Shown: in pieces, positions 1-7,661 of the stretch
Position numbering within the stretch: the stretch's first letter is position 1
How the letters are laid out: every line of letters begins with the position of its first letter
Made by a program: the position numbers and the translations under genes
The notes under the pieces: model-generated
What the model was told of the DNA's origin: nothing
The model's input: only the letters and a program-made list of their open reading frames with translations
Databases searched by the model: none
Source: Sysuimicrobium calidum
GTDB lineage: Bacteria; Sysuimicrobiota; Sysuimicrobiia; Sysuimicrobiales; Sysuimicrobiaceae
DNA length: 28,928 nucleotides
Assembly: GCA_031459935.1 (NCBI GenBank)
Contig: JAVKHN010000023.1
Coordinates: 1 to 28,928, forward strand
Reading direction: 5' to 3'

Positions 1-665
1 GCGATGTCGTTCCAGCTGTTGGTCATCGCGCCGCGTCCGAAGGTCGGGGCCAAACTGGCCACCGTGGGGTCGTGTCATATCCGTGCCTGGGTCTCGAAGG
101 GGATGATCCCGAAGGCGGTACGGAGGACCTTGTTGGCGAGCCAGCCGGCCTCGTTGTCGTGGGCGCTGAAGCCCAGGACACCTACGGAGGTCAGGCAGTT
201 GCACGGGTTGCCCTGGGCGTCCTGGAGCCGGAGGGTGCGGTCTCGGGTGTCCTTGAGGCGCCGGGCGATGGTATCGAGGGCCCACTCCCAGCTTTTCTCC
301 TCCCACCGGTCGCTGCCCGGAGCCCGGTACAGCACCCGGGTGAGGCGCTTCTCGCTGTTGATGTTGTGGCGCAAGGCCGCGCCCTTCGGGCACAGGGCCC
401 CCCGGTTGATGGGGCTATCGGGGTCGCCCTCCACGTGCACCACGGTGGAGCCGGTTACGTTGCGGGACCGGTCCCCGAGGGTGTGGATGATCACCCCGCA
501 GCTCACGGAACAGTAGGGGCAGATGCTGCGGGTCTCCGTGGTGCGCTCGATCTTCAGGGTTCGGACTTGAGCTCGGGCGGGTTTGAGGTCGAAACCGAAG
601 AGGGTCGCCGCAGCCCCGGCAGCCCCCGCCTTCAGGAACGTGCGGCGGGTCACCGCGGTCGCCAT
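1..665 (-). CDS. fdnG: Selenocysteine-containing formate dehydrogenase, major (alpha) subunit, 5' part
   Basis: Catalytic molybdopterin/tungstopterin subunit that oxidises formate to CO2; the twin-arginine signal suggests action outside the cytoplasmic membrane. Seen: RRTFLK at residues 7-12 followed by an alanine-rich stretch; an N-terminal [4Fe-4S] site with C49, C52, C56 and C92 (CPYC...SC...CPKG); then ETQARI, an in-frame TGA at 75-77 and HDPTVASLAPTFGRGAMTN, which matches the FDH-N pattern around its selenocysteine. With the ATG at 665 the TGA is codon 197, essentially the E. coli FdnG Sec position. This ATG has GGAGGT seven bases upstream; an in-frame GTG at 674 would overlap that site and is less likely. 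The gene has its own promoter behind the groEL terminator. The rest, and any iron-sulfur or cytochrome partner genes, lie beyond the left edge. The fdnG-like assignment rests on the Tat signal; another FDH alpha subtype is possible. Confidence 0.93.
45..77 (-). promoter_or_regulatory. UGA selenocysteine codon with bSECIS-like hairpin
   Basis: The TGA at 77-75 is read as selenocysteine. Downstream on the same strand a hairpin forms: C64 G63 G62, bulged U61, then G60 G59 C58 C57, a five-base loop AGUUU (56-52), and the fully complementary GGCC (51-48) plus CCG (47-45). That gives seven pairs with one bulged U, and G is the second loop base. The loop begins 18 nt after the UGA. This is the architecture of the E. 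coli fdhF SECIS that SelB recognises. Pairing is seen in the sequence; SelB binding is inferred. Confidence 0.88.
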
Positions 666-697
666 GAACCCCACCTCCCCCCAAAACGTCCGAGTTT

Positions 698-726
698 TCT
701 ATCTCAAAGCCGGACGCACCTGTCAA
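698..726 (-). promoter_or_regulatory. Sigma70-type promoter of the formate dehydrogenase gene
   Basis: A perfect -35 TTGACA (726-721) is followed by a 17-bp spacer and GATAGA (703-698), which carries an upstream TG one base away (extended -10). The predicted start lies about 30 nt before the ATG at 665. It sits just downstream of the groEL terminator, so formate dehydrogenase appears to be transcribed separately from groESL. Confidence 0.6.
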
Positions 727-751
727 GGGTGAACAAAGGTTTGAGAAAGAC

Positions 752-783
752 AAAAGAGAGGGCGGGAAAAACCCCGCCCTCTC
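752..783 (-). terminator. Intrinsic terminator of groES-groEL
   Basis: A perfect 11-bp stem (783-773 with 766-756; GAGAGGGCGGG and its complement) encloses a six-base loop and is followed on the minus strand by TTTTG. It lies 25 bp after the groEL stop codon. Confidence 0.85.
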
Positions 784-807
784 CCGGGCCCACGGACGCC
801 GGACGTG

Positions 808-2412
808 TTAGGTGCCCGGCGTCTTCTCCTCCTCTTCCTCCTTCTTCTCCACCACCACGGCCTCGGTGGTCAGCAGCAGGCCCGCGATGGAGGCTGCGTT
901 CTGCAGGGCCGAGCGCACCACCTTCGCGGGATCCACCACGCCGGCCTGGAACATGTCCTCGAACCGACCGGTGATCACGTTGTACCCGACGTTGGGATCC
1001 TGCTGCTGGCGCACCTTCTCCACGATGATGGAGCCCTCCTGCCCCGCGTTCACCGCGAGCTGCCGAACGGGTTCCTCCAAAGCCTTGCGCACGATGGAGG
1101 CGCCCACGCCCTCGTCCCCTTCCAGCTTCAGCTCGTCGATCGCTTTCTGAGCTCGGAGCAGGGCCACCCCGCCACCGGGCACGATCCCCTCCTCCACCGC
1201 GGAGCGGGTGGCGGAGAGGGCATCCTCCACACGGGTCTTCCGGTACTTCATCTCCGTCTCACTGGCGGCGCCGATGCGGATCACCGCCACCCCGCCCACC
1301 AGCTTGCCGAGCCGCTCCTGCAGCTTCTCCCGGTCGTAGTCGGAGTCCGTCTCCTCGATCTGCTTGCGGATCTGCTGGATGCGCTTCTCGATCTCCTTGG
1401 GATCGCCCATCCCCCCTACGATGATGGTCTCCTCCTTGCGGACCCGCACCTGCTTGGCCCGGCCCAGCTGGGAGAGGCTGGCGTTCTCCAGCTTCAGCCC
1501 GAGCTCCTCGCTGACGACCGTACCGCCCGTGAGGATGGCGATGTCCTGCAGGATGGCCTTCCGCCGCTCGCCAAAGGCGGGAGCCTTCACCGCGCAGACG
1601 CTGAGGGTGCCCCGCAGCTTATTGACCACCAGGGTCGCCAGGGCTTCGCCCTCCACGTCCTCCGCGATCACCAGCAGGGGCTTCCCGGTCTGCACCACCC
1701 GTTCCAGCACGGGCAGTAGATCCCGCACGGAGGAGATCTTGCGATCCGTGATCAGGAGGAAGGGCTCCTCCAGGACCGCTTCCATCTTCTCGGGGTCCGT
1801 AATGAAGTACGGGGAGATGTAGCCCTTATCGAACTGCATGCCCTCCACGATCTCCACCGTGGTCTCGATCCCCTTGCTCTCCTCCACGGTGATGACGCCG
1901 TCCTTACCGACCTTGTCCATGGCATCTGCGATGATCTTGCCGATGCCGGGATCGTTGGCAGAGATGGTGGCCACCTGTTCGATGGCCTCCTTGGTCTCCA
2001 CGGGCTTGCTGATCTTGCGGATGTACTCCACCGCGGCCTCCACGGCCCGGTCGATGCCCCGCTTGAGGGCCATGGGGTTACTGCCGGCGGCCACGTTCTT
2101 CATGCCCTCGTGGATGATGGCCTGGGCCAGGATCACGGCGGTGGTGGTGCCGTCACCCGCCACGTCGTTGGTCTTACTCGCCACCTCCCGCACCAGCTGA
2201 GCTCCCGCATTCTCGAAGGGATCCTCCAGCTCGATCTCCTTCGCCACCGTCACCCCGTCGTGGGTGATGGTGGGGGAGCCCCACTTCTTCTCCAGGACCA
2301 CGTTCCGGCCCTTGGGACCCAGGGTGATCCGGATGGCATCCGCCAGCTTGTTCACCCCCCGCTCCAGGGCCCGACGCGCCTCCTCGTTGTACAGGAGCAC
2401 CTTCGCCGGCAT
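808..2412 (-). CDS. groL: 60-kDa chaperonin GroEL
   Basis: ATP-driven cytosolic folding chamber that works with GroES. The 534-residue product is full length for the family. Visible marks include RITLGPKGRNVVLEKKWG near residues 28-45, the nucleotide-binding GDGTTTA with D87 at the E. coli position, and VVPGGGVALLRA-type sequence in the C-terminal equatorial domain (here IVPGGGVALLRA). The ATG at 2412 has a strong AAGGAGGTGAG upstream. It follows groES by 14 bp, and the TAA of groES lies beside the Shine-Dalgarno sequence. The C-terminus is unusual: it ends in a lysine- and glutamate-rich tail (EKKEEEEEKTPGT) instead of the Gly-Gly-Met repeats common in bacterial GroEL. Confidence 0.99.
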   Translation of the reverse strand: MPAKVLLYNEEARRALERGVNKLADAIRITLGPKGRNVVLEKKWGSPTITHDGVTVAKEIELEDPFENAGAQLVREVASKTNDVAGDGTTTAVILAQAIIHEGMKNVAAGSNPMALKRGIDRAVEAAVEYIRKISKPVETKEAIEQVATISANDPGIGKIIADAMDKVGKDGVITVEESKGIETTVEIVEGMQFDKGYISPYFITDPEKMEAVLEEPFLLITDRKISSVRDLLPVLERVVQTGKPLLVIAEDVEGEALATLVVNKLRGTLSVCAVKAPAFGERRKAILQDIAILTGGTVVSEELGLKLENASLSQLGRAKQVRVRKEETIIVGGMGDPKEIEKRIQQIRKQIEETDSDYDREKLQERLGKLVGGVAVIRIGAASETEMKYRKTRVEDALSATRSAVEEGIVPGGGVALLRAQKAIDELKLEGDEGVGASIVRKALEEPVRQLAVNAGQEGSIIVEKVRQQQDPNVGYNVITGRFEDMFQAGVVDPAKVVRSALQNAASIAGLLLTTEAVVVEKKEEEEEKTPGT

Positions 2413-2426
2413 CCCAGCTCACCTCC

Positions 2427-2738
2427 TTACGCCTTGGCCGTCGCCGGCTCCCGCTCGACGATGGCCAGGATGTCGCTCTGGCGGAGGATCAGGTACTCCT
2501 CCTCCTCGATCTTCACCTCCGTGCCCGCGTACTTCGCAAAGAGCACCCGGTCCCCCACCTTCACGTCCATGGGCAGGCGCTTGCCGTCCTCGGTGAGGGC
2601 CCCAGGACCCACAGCTACCACCTCTCCGTGCTGGGGCTTTTCCTTGGCCACGTCGGGCAGCACGATGCCCCCCTTGGTGCGCTCCTCCTCCTCCAGAGGC
2701 TTCACCACCACCCGATCTCCCAGCGGCTTCAGCCTCAC
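2427..2738 (-). CDS. groS: 10-kDa co-chaperonin GroES
   Basis: Heptameric lid of the GroEL chamber. The 103-residue product opens with RLKPLGDRVVVKPLEEEE and has the mobile loop (ERTKGGIVLPD, about residues 19-29) that docks on GroEL. The start is GTG at 2738, preceded by AAGGAGG at about eight bases. The ATG at 2745 is out of frame, so the GTG is the supported start. It is the first gene of the groES-groEL operon, under a sigma70-type promoter with a CIRCE operator. Confidence 0.98.
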   Translation of the reverse strand: MRLKPLGDRVVVKPLEEEERTKGGIVLPDVAKEKPQHGEVVAVGPGALTEDGKRLPMDVKVGDRVLFAKYAGTEVKIEEEEYLILRQSDILAIVEREPATAKA

Positions 2739-2781
2739 GGCGCATCCCTCCTTTCCCGGTTTTTGGGAATCCGTCGAGGTG

Positions 2782-2808
2782 TTAGCACTCGAAGTTCTCG
2801 AGTGCTAA
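2782..2808 (-). promoter_or_regulatory. CIRCE operator (HrcA binding site)
   Basis: TTAGCACTC, nine bases, GAGTGCTAA: a perfect match to the 9-9-9 CIRCE inverted repeat. It starts 11 bases after the -10 hexamer and ends 43 bases before the groES start. HrcA is known to repress groE and dnaK operons by binding CIRCE, so hrcA should exist elsewhere in this genome. Confidence 0.97.
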
Positions 2809-2819
2809 GTCCGGTACCC

Positions 2820-2848
2820 ATACTACCCACCTCGGCCCCCGGTTTCAA
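2820..2848 (-). promoter_or_regulatory. Sigma70-type promoter of groESL
   Basis: -35 TTGAAA (2848-2843), exactly 17 bp spacer, -10 TAGTAT (2825-2820), followed immediately by CIRCE. The geometry fits vegetative-sigma transcription with HrcA repression rather than a heat-shock sigma factor. Confidence 0.8.
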
Positions 2849-2850
2849 GG

Positions 2851-2871
2851 GTGTCTGACACCTAGGTGTCA
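2851..2871 (-). promoter_or_regulatory. Palindrome at tsaD stop and upstream of groESL -35
   Basis: TGACACCTAGGTGTCA at 2856-2871 is a perfect 16-bp palindrome. With the adjacent GTGTC at 2851-2855 it forms three alternating GTGTC/GACAC half-sites. It covers the tsaD stop codon and ends 8 bp before the groESL -35. No U-tract follows, so it does not look like a terminator. A transcription factor site is possible; no regulator is identified. Confidence 0.4.
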
Positions 2872-3867
2872 AAGCAACGGGAGGTCGGGGTGGGCGTCGA
2901 GGGTCCAGGAGGAGAACTGGCCCCGCTGGAGGCGCCGCAGGCCCGCGTAGGCGATCATGGCCGCGTTGTCCGTACACAGCTCAGGGGGAGGCAGGAGAAG
3001 CGGAATTCCGAGCCGATCCGCCTCCTCCTCAAACCGCTTCCGCAGAAGGCGGTTTGAGGCCACCCCGCCCGTGAGGATGAGGGAGGCGGGGTGGCGGTCC
3101 CGGGCAGCCCGCAGGGTACGCGAGACGAGGTGCTCCACCGCGGCCCGCTGGAAGGAGGCAGCCACGTCCGCGGGGTTCGGAGGCGGGACTCTCCGCAAGG
3201 CCAGCACCACCGCGGTCTTGAGCCCGCTGAAGCTGAACTCATAACCCGGCTCGGCCTCGAGCGGGACGGGGAGGGGCACGGCCTCCGCGTTTCCCTCCCG
3301 GCTCATGCGATCGATCTCCGGCCCTCCGGGATACCCCAGACCCAGAGCCCGGGCCACCTTGTCGAAGGCCTCGCCCGCGGCATCGTCCCGCGTCCTCCCC
3401 AGGAGTTCGTACCGGCCTTCCTCCGGGATCCACACGAGATCCGTGTGGGCTCCGGAGACGATGAGGGCGAGGGCGGGAAGGGGAGCCGGTCCGTGGGCGA
3501 GGAAGGCGGCATAGAGATGCCCCTCCAGGTGGTTGACGCCCACGAGGGGGAGCCGTGCTGCGAAGGCCAGGGCTTTGGCATAGGCCACCCCGACCGCGAG
3601 GGCGCCCACGAGCCCCGGGCCGCAGGTGACGGCCACCCCCGCGAGGTCCCGGATCCCGAGGCCGGCCCGCTCCAGCGCTTCCTCCACCACGGGGACCAGC
3701 CGCTCGATGTGCCGGCGGGAGGCGAGCTCGGGTACCACGCCCCCGTAGCGGGCATGGAGGTCCGCCTGGGAGGCCACCACACTCGAGAGGACGGCGCGGC
3801 CCCGGACCACCGCGGCCGCGGTCTCGTCGCAGCTCGTCTCGATGCCGAGAACCGGCCCTTCGGTCAC
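2869..3867 (-). CDS. tsaD: tRNA N6-adenosine threonylcarbamoyltransferase TsaD
   Basis: Catalytic subunit that transfers threonylcarbamoyl from threonylcarbamoyl-AMP to A37 of ANN-decoding tRNAs (t6A). The 332-residue product starts with VLGIETSCDETAAAV, carries the metal-binding NHLEGHLYA (H113 and H117), VSGAHTDLV and the C-terminal TGGVASNRLLR and CTDNAAMIAYAG motifs of the ASKHA-fold family. The start is GTG at 3867, overlapping the rimI stop as GTGA, so it is translationally coupled. It is the last gene of the tsaE-tsaB-rimI-tsaD cluster; TsaC/YwlC is not in the window. Confidence 0.98.
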   Translation of the reverse strand: MTEGPVLGIETSCDETAAAVVRGRAVLSSVVASQADLHARYGGVVPELASRRHIERLVPVVEEALERAGLGIRDLAGVAVTCGPGLVGALAVGVAYAKALAFAARLPLVGVNHLEGHLYAAFLAHGPAPLPALALIVSGAHTDLVWIPEEGRYELLGRTRDDAAGEAFDKVARALGLGYPGGPEIDRMSREGNAEAVPLPVPLEAEPGYEFSFSGLKTAVVLALRRVPPPNPADVAASFQRAAVEHLVSRTLRAARDRHPASLILTGGVASNRLLRKRFEEEADRLGIPLLLPPPELCTDNAAMIAYAGLRRLQRGQFSSWTLDAHPDLPLL

Positions 3868-4391
3868 GACCCGCGCTCCTGCTGCTCGAGCCGGGCCAGC
3901 AGCTCCTCAAACCGGGAACGGAAGGGCTCCTCCAGGATGTTGCCGGTCCACATGATGAGGGCGTCCTCCCCGTTGTCCGTGTAGTAGCCCTTCCGTACGT
4001 GGACCTCCCGGAATCCGTACTTCCGGTACAGGTTCTGGGCGATGCGGTTGGACTTCCGGACCTCCAGGGTAACCCACTTGGCTCCTCGGTTGCGGGCCTC
4101 TCCGATGAGGGCCACAAGCAGCCGTTCCCCGACCTTCTGGCCGCGCCACTTCGGGTCCACGGCGATGGTGGTGATGTGGGCTTCCTCCAGGATGACCCAC
4201 ATCCCCGCATAGCCCACCACCTCCTCCCCCACGCGAGCCACGATGTAGTAGGCGGTGCGGTTCTCCCGGATCTCCCGGCGGTACGCGTCCGGAGGCCACG
4301 GGGTGGGGAAGGAGGCTCGCTCGATCTGAAGCACCCGCGGGATGTCCTGCTCCCGCATGCGCTCGATCCGCACCGGGAGAAGGGTCTTCAT
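3864..4391 (-). CDS. rimI: Ribosomal-protein S18 alanine N-acetyltransferase RimI
   Basis: GNAT-fold acetyltransferase of 175 residues. The acetyl-CoA loop reads WRGQKVGERLL, preceded by the beta-strand ITTIAVDPK. The C-terminal NLYRKYGFREVHVRKGYY is the characteristic RimI ending with its tyrosines. The ATG at 4391 overlaps the tsaB stop as ATGA and has GGAG upstream; a longer in-frame start reaching 4421 would lie inside tsaB and is less likely. RimI acetylates the N-terminus of S18 in E. coli, but enzymes of this branch may have broader targets. Placement between tsaB and tsaD is common. Confidence 0.93.
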   Translation of the reverse strand: MKTLLPVRIERMREQDIPRVLQIERASFPTPWPPDAYRREIRENRTAYYIVARVGEEVVGYAGMWVILEEAHITTIAVDPKWRGQKVGERLLVALIGEARNRGAKWVTLEVRKSNRIAQNLYRKYGFREVHVRKGYYTDNGEDALIMWTGNILEEPFRSRFEELLARLEQQERGS

Positions 4392-5101
4392 GTCTCGGCT
4401 CCGCGCTGCGCCCCAAGCCACGCGGGAGGCCGGAACGACGCGGCCCGGCCGTAGCGGGGCTGGATAGCCCCCAGCGGTTCACCCCCCGCCTGCAGCAGCC
4501 GCTCCCGCCCCACGGCCGCCACCGTGGCCGCCCGCGGGCTCCACAGGGCCTGGGGGGCGAGGTGGGCCCGTGGGAACGCTTCCCGGAAGAGGGATGCGTA
4601 GCGGTGCAGCCCGTCCCCCACGAAGGTGAGATCCTCGAGGCGGAGCTCCCGCAGCCGGCGGATGACGGCTTCCGGTACGGCCGTGAGCTCCTCCGTGAGG
4701 GGGCGGTACGTCTCCCCCTCCCGGGCGAACAGGGCCGCGGAGACCTCCCCGCGCCTGGCATCCAGCACGGGGACCACGAAGGGGGCTCCCGAGCACGTCA
4801 CGGCCAGAGCCTGCAGCGTGGAGACCCCGCAGGCGGGGACGCCCCGGGCATGCGCCCACCCCACCGCGGTGGCGATCCCCACCCGCAGGCCCGTAAAGGA
4901 GCCGGGCCCAGTGGAGACCGCCACCCCCTCCACCTCCTCCGGGGCGAGATCGGCGTCGCGCAGCATCCCCTGGATGGCAGGCACCAGCCACTGCAGCGCC
5001 CGCTGCCCGACCCGCAGCGTGCGCTCCGCCCGCAGCCCGACCCCGTCCACCAGGGCCACGCTCAGAGCATAGGTGGCGGTCTCGATGCCGAGCACCAGCA
5101 C
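4388..5101 (-). CDS. tsaB: t6A biosynthesis scaffold protein TsaB
   Basis: Non-catalytic partner of TsaD in the TsaB-TsaD-TsaE complex. The 237-residue product starts LVLGIETATYALSVALVDG and has VSTGPGSFTGLRVGIATA, the TsaB signature in the ASKHA fold, and VPVLDARRGEVSAALF. I chose GTG at 5101, two bases after the tsaE stop; GTG at 5095 is an alternative. No clear Shine-Dalgarno is visible, so coupling to tsaE is likely. The frame is open upstream to 5266, but that stretch overlaps tsaE and lacks family resemblance. Confidence 0.95.
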   Translation of the reverse strand: MLVLGIETATYALSVALVDGVGLRAERTLRVGQRALQWLVPAIQGMLRDADLAPEEVEGVAVSTGPGSFTGLRVGIATAVGWAHARGVPACGVSTLQALAVTCSGAPFVVPVLDARRGEVSAALFAREGETYRPLTEELTAVPEAVIRRLRELRLEDLTFVGDGLHRYASLFREAFPRAHLAPQALWSPRAATVAAVGRERLLQAGGEPLGAIQPRYGRAASFRPPAWLGAQRGAET

Positions 5102-5103
5102 GG

Positions 5104-5574
5104 TCAGCCCTGTGCGGGGGAGCCGGCCTCCAGTAGAGCCTCCGCCACTTGGCGGCTGCGCACGCCCCGGGGCCTGAGCCGGACGATCCGGGTGGATTCG
5201 TCCACGATCTCCAGCTGGATCCACAGGGCATCCGGCGGGAGGAGGTGCTCCGCCCGTTCCGCCCACTCCACAAGCACCACCCCACCCTCGTCGAACAGTT
5301 CCTCCAGCCCGAGGAACGCCAAGTCCTCCGGACGCAGCCGGAACAGGTCCACGTGGTAGATGGGAAGCCGACCCCGGTACTCGTGCACGATGAGGAAGGA
5401 GGGGCTCGCCACGCGACCCCGGGCCTCCAGGGCCTGCGCCACGCCCTGCACCAGGGTGGTCTTGCCGGAGCCCAGCTCACCCACCAGGGCCACCACGTCT
5501 CCCGGCCGCAGGGCTGCGGCCAGCCGGCGGCCCAGTTTCCGGGTCTCTTCCGCACTGTGCGTTGTCATCTGCAT
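5104..5574 (-). CDS. tsaE: t6A biosynthesis ATPase TsaE
   Basis: P-loop ATPase that turns over the TsaB-TsaD complex in t6A formation. The product is 156 residues. Walker A is GELGSGKTT at residues 32-40, followed by SPSFLIVHEY, VDLFRL and VLVEWAER, the usual YjeE/TsaE blocks. ATG at 5574 follows the slipin stop as TAGCCATG with GGGAG just upstream. ATG at 5568 is a possible second start. Confidence 0.96.
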   Translation of the reverse strand: MQMTTHSAEETRKLGRRLAAALRPGDVVALVGELGSGKTTLVQGVAQALEARGRVASPSFLIVHEYRGRLPIYHVDLFRLRPEDLAFLGLEELFDEGGVVLVEWAERAEHLLPPDALWIQLEIVDESTRIVRLRPRGVRSRQVAEALLEAGSPAQG

Positions 5575-5576
5575 GG

Positions 5577-6329
5577 CTAGCTCCCCCGGGCGTCGCGGCC
5601 CAGGAACGGCCGCACGAGGTCGATGGGCAACGGGAAGATGGTGGTGCTGTTCTGCTCACTGGCGATCTCCGCCAGGGTCTGGAGGTAGCGCAGCTGGAGC
5701 GCGATGGGCTGCTCCGCCATCTTCCGGGCCGCCTCCACCAGGCGCTCCGCGGCCTGGAACTCGCCCTCCGCGTTGATGATCTTGGCCCGTCGCTCCCGCT
5801 CCGTCTCCGCCTGCCGGGCCATGGCCCGCTTCATGCCCTCCGGCAACACCACATCCCGGACCTCCACCGCGGTCACCTTGATCCCCCAGGGTTCGGTGGC
5901 CTCGTCGATGATGCGCTGCAGCTGCGCGTTCACCTGGTCCCGCCGGGAGAGGAGATCGTCCAGCTCGTGCTGGCCCACCACGCTGCGCAGGGTCGTCTGA
6001 GCGTACAGGGCCGTGGCCCGCACGAAGTCCTCCACCCTCACGATGGCGTCCTCCGGGCTCACCACCCGAAAGTACACCACCGCGTCCACGGTGACGGGAA
6101 CGTTGTCCCGGGTCAACGTCTCCTGCCGCGGCACGTCCATGGTGACCACCCGCAGGTCCACCTTCACCATCCGGTCGATGAAGGGGATGAGGAGGATCAA
6201 GCCGGGGCCCTTTGCACCCACCAGCCGCCCGAGACGGAAGACCACTCCCCGCTCGTACTCCCGCACGATCCGCACCATGCTGGGCAGGACCAGGAGAAGG
6301 AAGATGGCGAGGGCGATGAGCGCCGTCAT
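5577..6329 (-). CDS. Slipin / stomatin-like SPFH membrane protein
   Basis: Membrane-anchored SPFH-domain protein of 250 residues. One hydrophobic segment at residues 2-19 is followed directly by IVREYERGVVFRLGRL, the start of the SPFH domain, and later by VDAVVYFRV and VLPEGMKRAMARQAETERERRAKII, a charged helix typical of stomatin oligomers. It ends with a short C-terminal hydrophobic region and no PDZ or peptidase part. ATG at 6329 overlaps nfeD as ATGA and has AAGGAGG upstream. Slipins pair with NfeD-family proteases, and the archaeal PH1510 protease cleaves its neighbouring stomatin; an analogous link here is inferred from adjacency. Confidence 0.94.
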   Translation of the reverse strand: MTALIALAIFLLLVLPSMVRIVREYERGVVFRLGRLVGAKGPGLILLIPFIDRMVKVDLRVVTMDVPRQETLTRDNVPVTVDAVVYFRVVSPEDAIVRVEDFVRATALYAQTTLRSVVGQHELDDLLSRRDQVNAQLQRIIDEATEPWGIKVTAVEVRDVVLPEGMKRAMARQAETERERRAKIINAEGEFQAAERLVEAARKMAEQPIALQLRYLQTLAEIASEQNSTTIFPLPIDLVRPFLGRDARGS

Positions 6330-7636
6330 GCGGTTCCCTCCTTCCGGACTTTGAGTCGGAGCCCCTCCACTTCCACCACGCGGACCCGACTGCCCTCCGG
6401 GATTCGGCCATCCACGGACTCCGCGGTCCACAGCTCCCCCTGCACGAACACCACGCCCTGTGGCGCGAGCTCCGACCGGGCCTCCCCCACTGCTCCCAAC
6501 AGGGCCTCCCTTCCCGTGGCGGGCCGGCGGCGCTGGGCCCGCAGACCCGCACCCACCGCGAAGAGGAAGAAGGCGGCGCTCAGCAGCGCGATGGCCACCG
6601 CGAGCTCGACGCTGAGCCGCAGGTAGGGCTCCTGGTTGCTGGTGAGGAGGATGGCTCCGAGGATGAAGGAGATGACACCGCCCACGGAGAGGATGCCGTG
6701 CCCGGGGATGAACAAGTCCGCCAGGAACAGCAGCACCGCCAGTCCGATGAGGGCAAGCCCTGCGTAGTTCACCTGGAGAATGGCGAGGGAGGTCAATCCC
6801 AGCACGAGGGCGATGGCGCCCACGATCCCGGGGAAGATGGCCCCGGGATTGTTGAGCTCGAAGATGATCCCGTAGATCCCGATGGTGAGCAGGATGAGGC
6901 CGATGTTGGGATCCGCCAGGAGATCCAGCATCCGCTCCCGGAGATCCATCCCCAGGTGCACGGTCTCCGCGCCCCGGGTGGTGAGGGTCACCCGCTCACC
7001 CCGTACCTCCGCCACCCGGCCGTCTACCCGGTTCAGCAGATCCCGCACGTCCCGGGCCAGGAGATCCACCACCCGCAGCCGCACCGCCTCCTCCGCGGGG
7101 ATGCTGGCCGCTTCCCGCACGGCCCGCTCCCCCCACTCCGCATTCCGGCCCCGGTGGTGGGCAAGGGTGCGGATGCGGGCCACCGCATCCTCCGTGACCT
7201 TCCGCTGCAGGGCCCGCTGGTTCTCGGTCTCCTGCTGGTCCCCCCCGCCCGCGAATACGGGAGTGGCGGCGCCCACGTTGGTGGTGGGCGCCATGGCGGC
7301 CACGTGGGCCGCATAGAGGATGAACACGCCGGCGCTGCCGGCCCGGGCCCCCGGAGGGGAGACGTACACGATGACGGGAACCGGGGAGGCCAGGATGGCC
7401 TTCGTGATCTGATCCATGGAGGTCATGAGGCCCCCGGGCGTATCCAGCTCCACCACCAGGGCCTCCGCGCCCGCCCGCTCCGCCTCCCGGATGCCCCGCT
7501 GGATGTAGATGGCGGTGGCGGGAGAGATGATCCCCTCCACCCGCAGCAGGTACACCCGGGGCCGCGGTGTGGCCGCCCAAAGCGGCACCCAGGCCATCAG
7601 GACGACCAGGCAAAAAGACCAGAGCAGCCGCCGCAC
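6326..7636 (-). CDS. NfeD-family membrane serine protease (long form with ClpP-like domain)
   Basis: 436-residue membrane protein. Residues 1-22 form a signal peptide or anchor (RRLLWSFCLVVLMAWVPLWA). The ClpP-like domain has VELDTPGG near 63-69 and GARAGSAGVF with candidate catalytic S101; K146 in LQRKVTED fits the Ser-Lys dyad lysine. Several membrane segments span roughly residues 240-375, and a C-terminal OB-fold NfeD domain has VGEARSELAPQG, VFVQGELWTAES and GSRVRVVEVEGLRLKV. The start is GTG at 7636 with GGGGAG upstream, placed 25 bp after the ligase stop. A longer open frame upstream to 7825 overlaps the ligase and is rejected. Coupled to the slipin gene. Confidence 0.93.
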   Translation of the reverse strand: MRRLLWSFCLVVLMAWVPLWAATPRPRVYLLRVEGIISPATAIYIQRGIREAERAGAEALVVELDTPGGLMTSMDQITKAILASPVPVIVYVSPPGARAGSAGVFILYAAHVAAMAPTTNVGAATPVFAGGGDQQETENQRALQRKVTEDAVARIRTLAHHRGRNAEWGERAVREAASIPAEEAVRLRVVDLLARDVRDLLNRVDGRVAEVRGERVTLTTRGAETVHLGMDLRERMLDLLADPNIGLILLTIGIYGIIFELNNPGAIFPGIVGAIALVLGLTSLAILQVNYAGLALIGLAVLLFLADLFIPGHGILSVGGVISFILGAILLTSNQEPYLRLSVELAVAIALLSAAFFLFAVGAGLRAQRRRPATGREALLGAVGEARSELAPQGVVFVQGELWTAESVDGRIPEGSRVRVVEVEGLRLKVRKEGTA

Positions 7637-7661
7637 GTCTCTCCCCTGCCCTAACGGTACT

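Noticed and set aside
75..674. Formate dehydrogenase gene as a truncated pseudogene ending at the TGA
   Set aside because: The frame continues after TGA with conserved FDH residues and a SECIS-like hairpin, so selenocysteine explains it.
2856..2871. Palindrome after tsaD as an intrinsic terminator
   Set aside because: No U-tract follows on the minus strand and the RNA stem is only six pairs.
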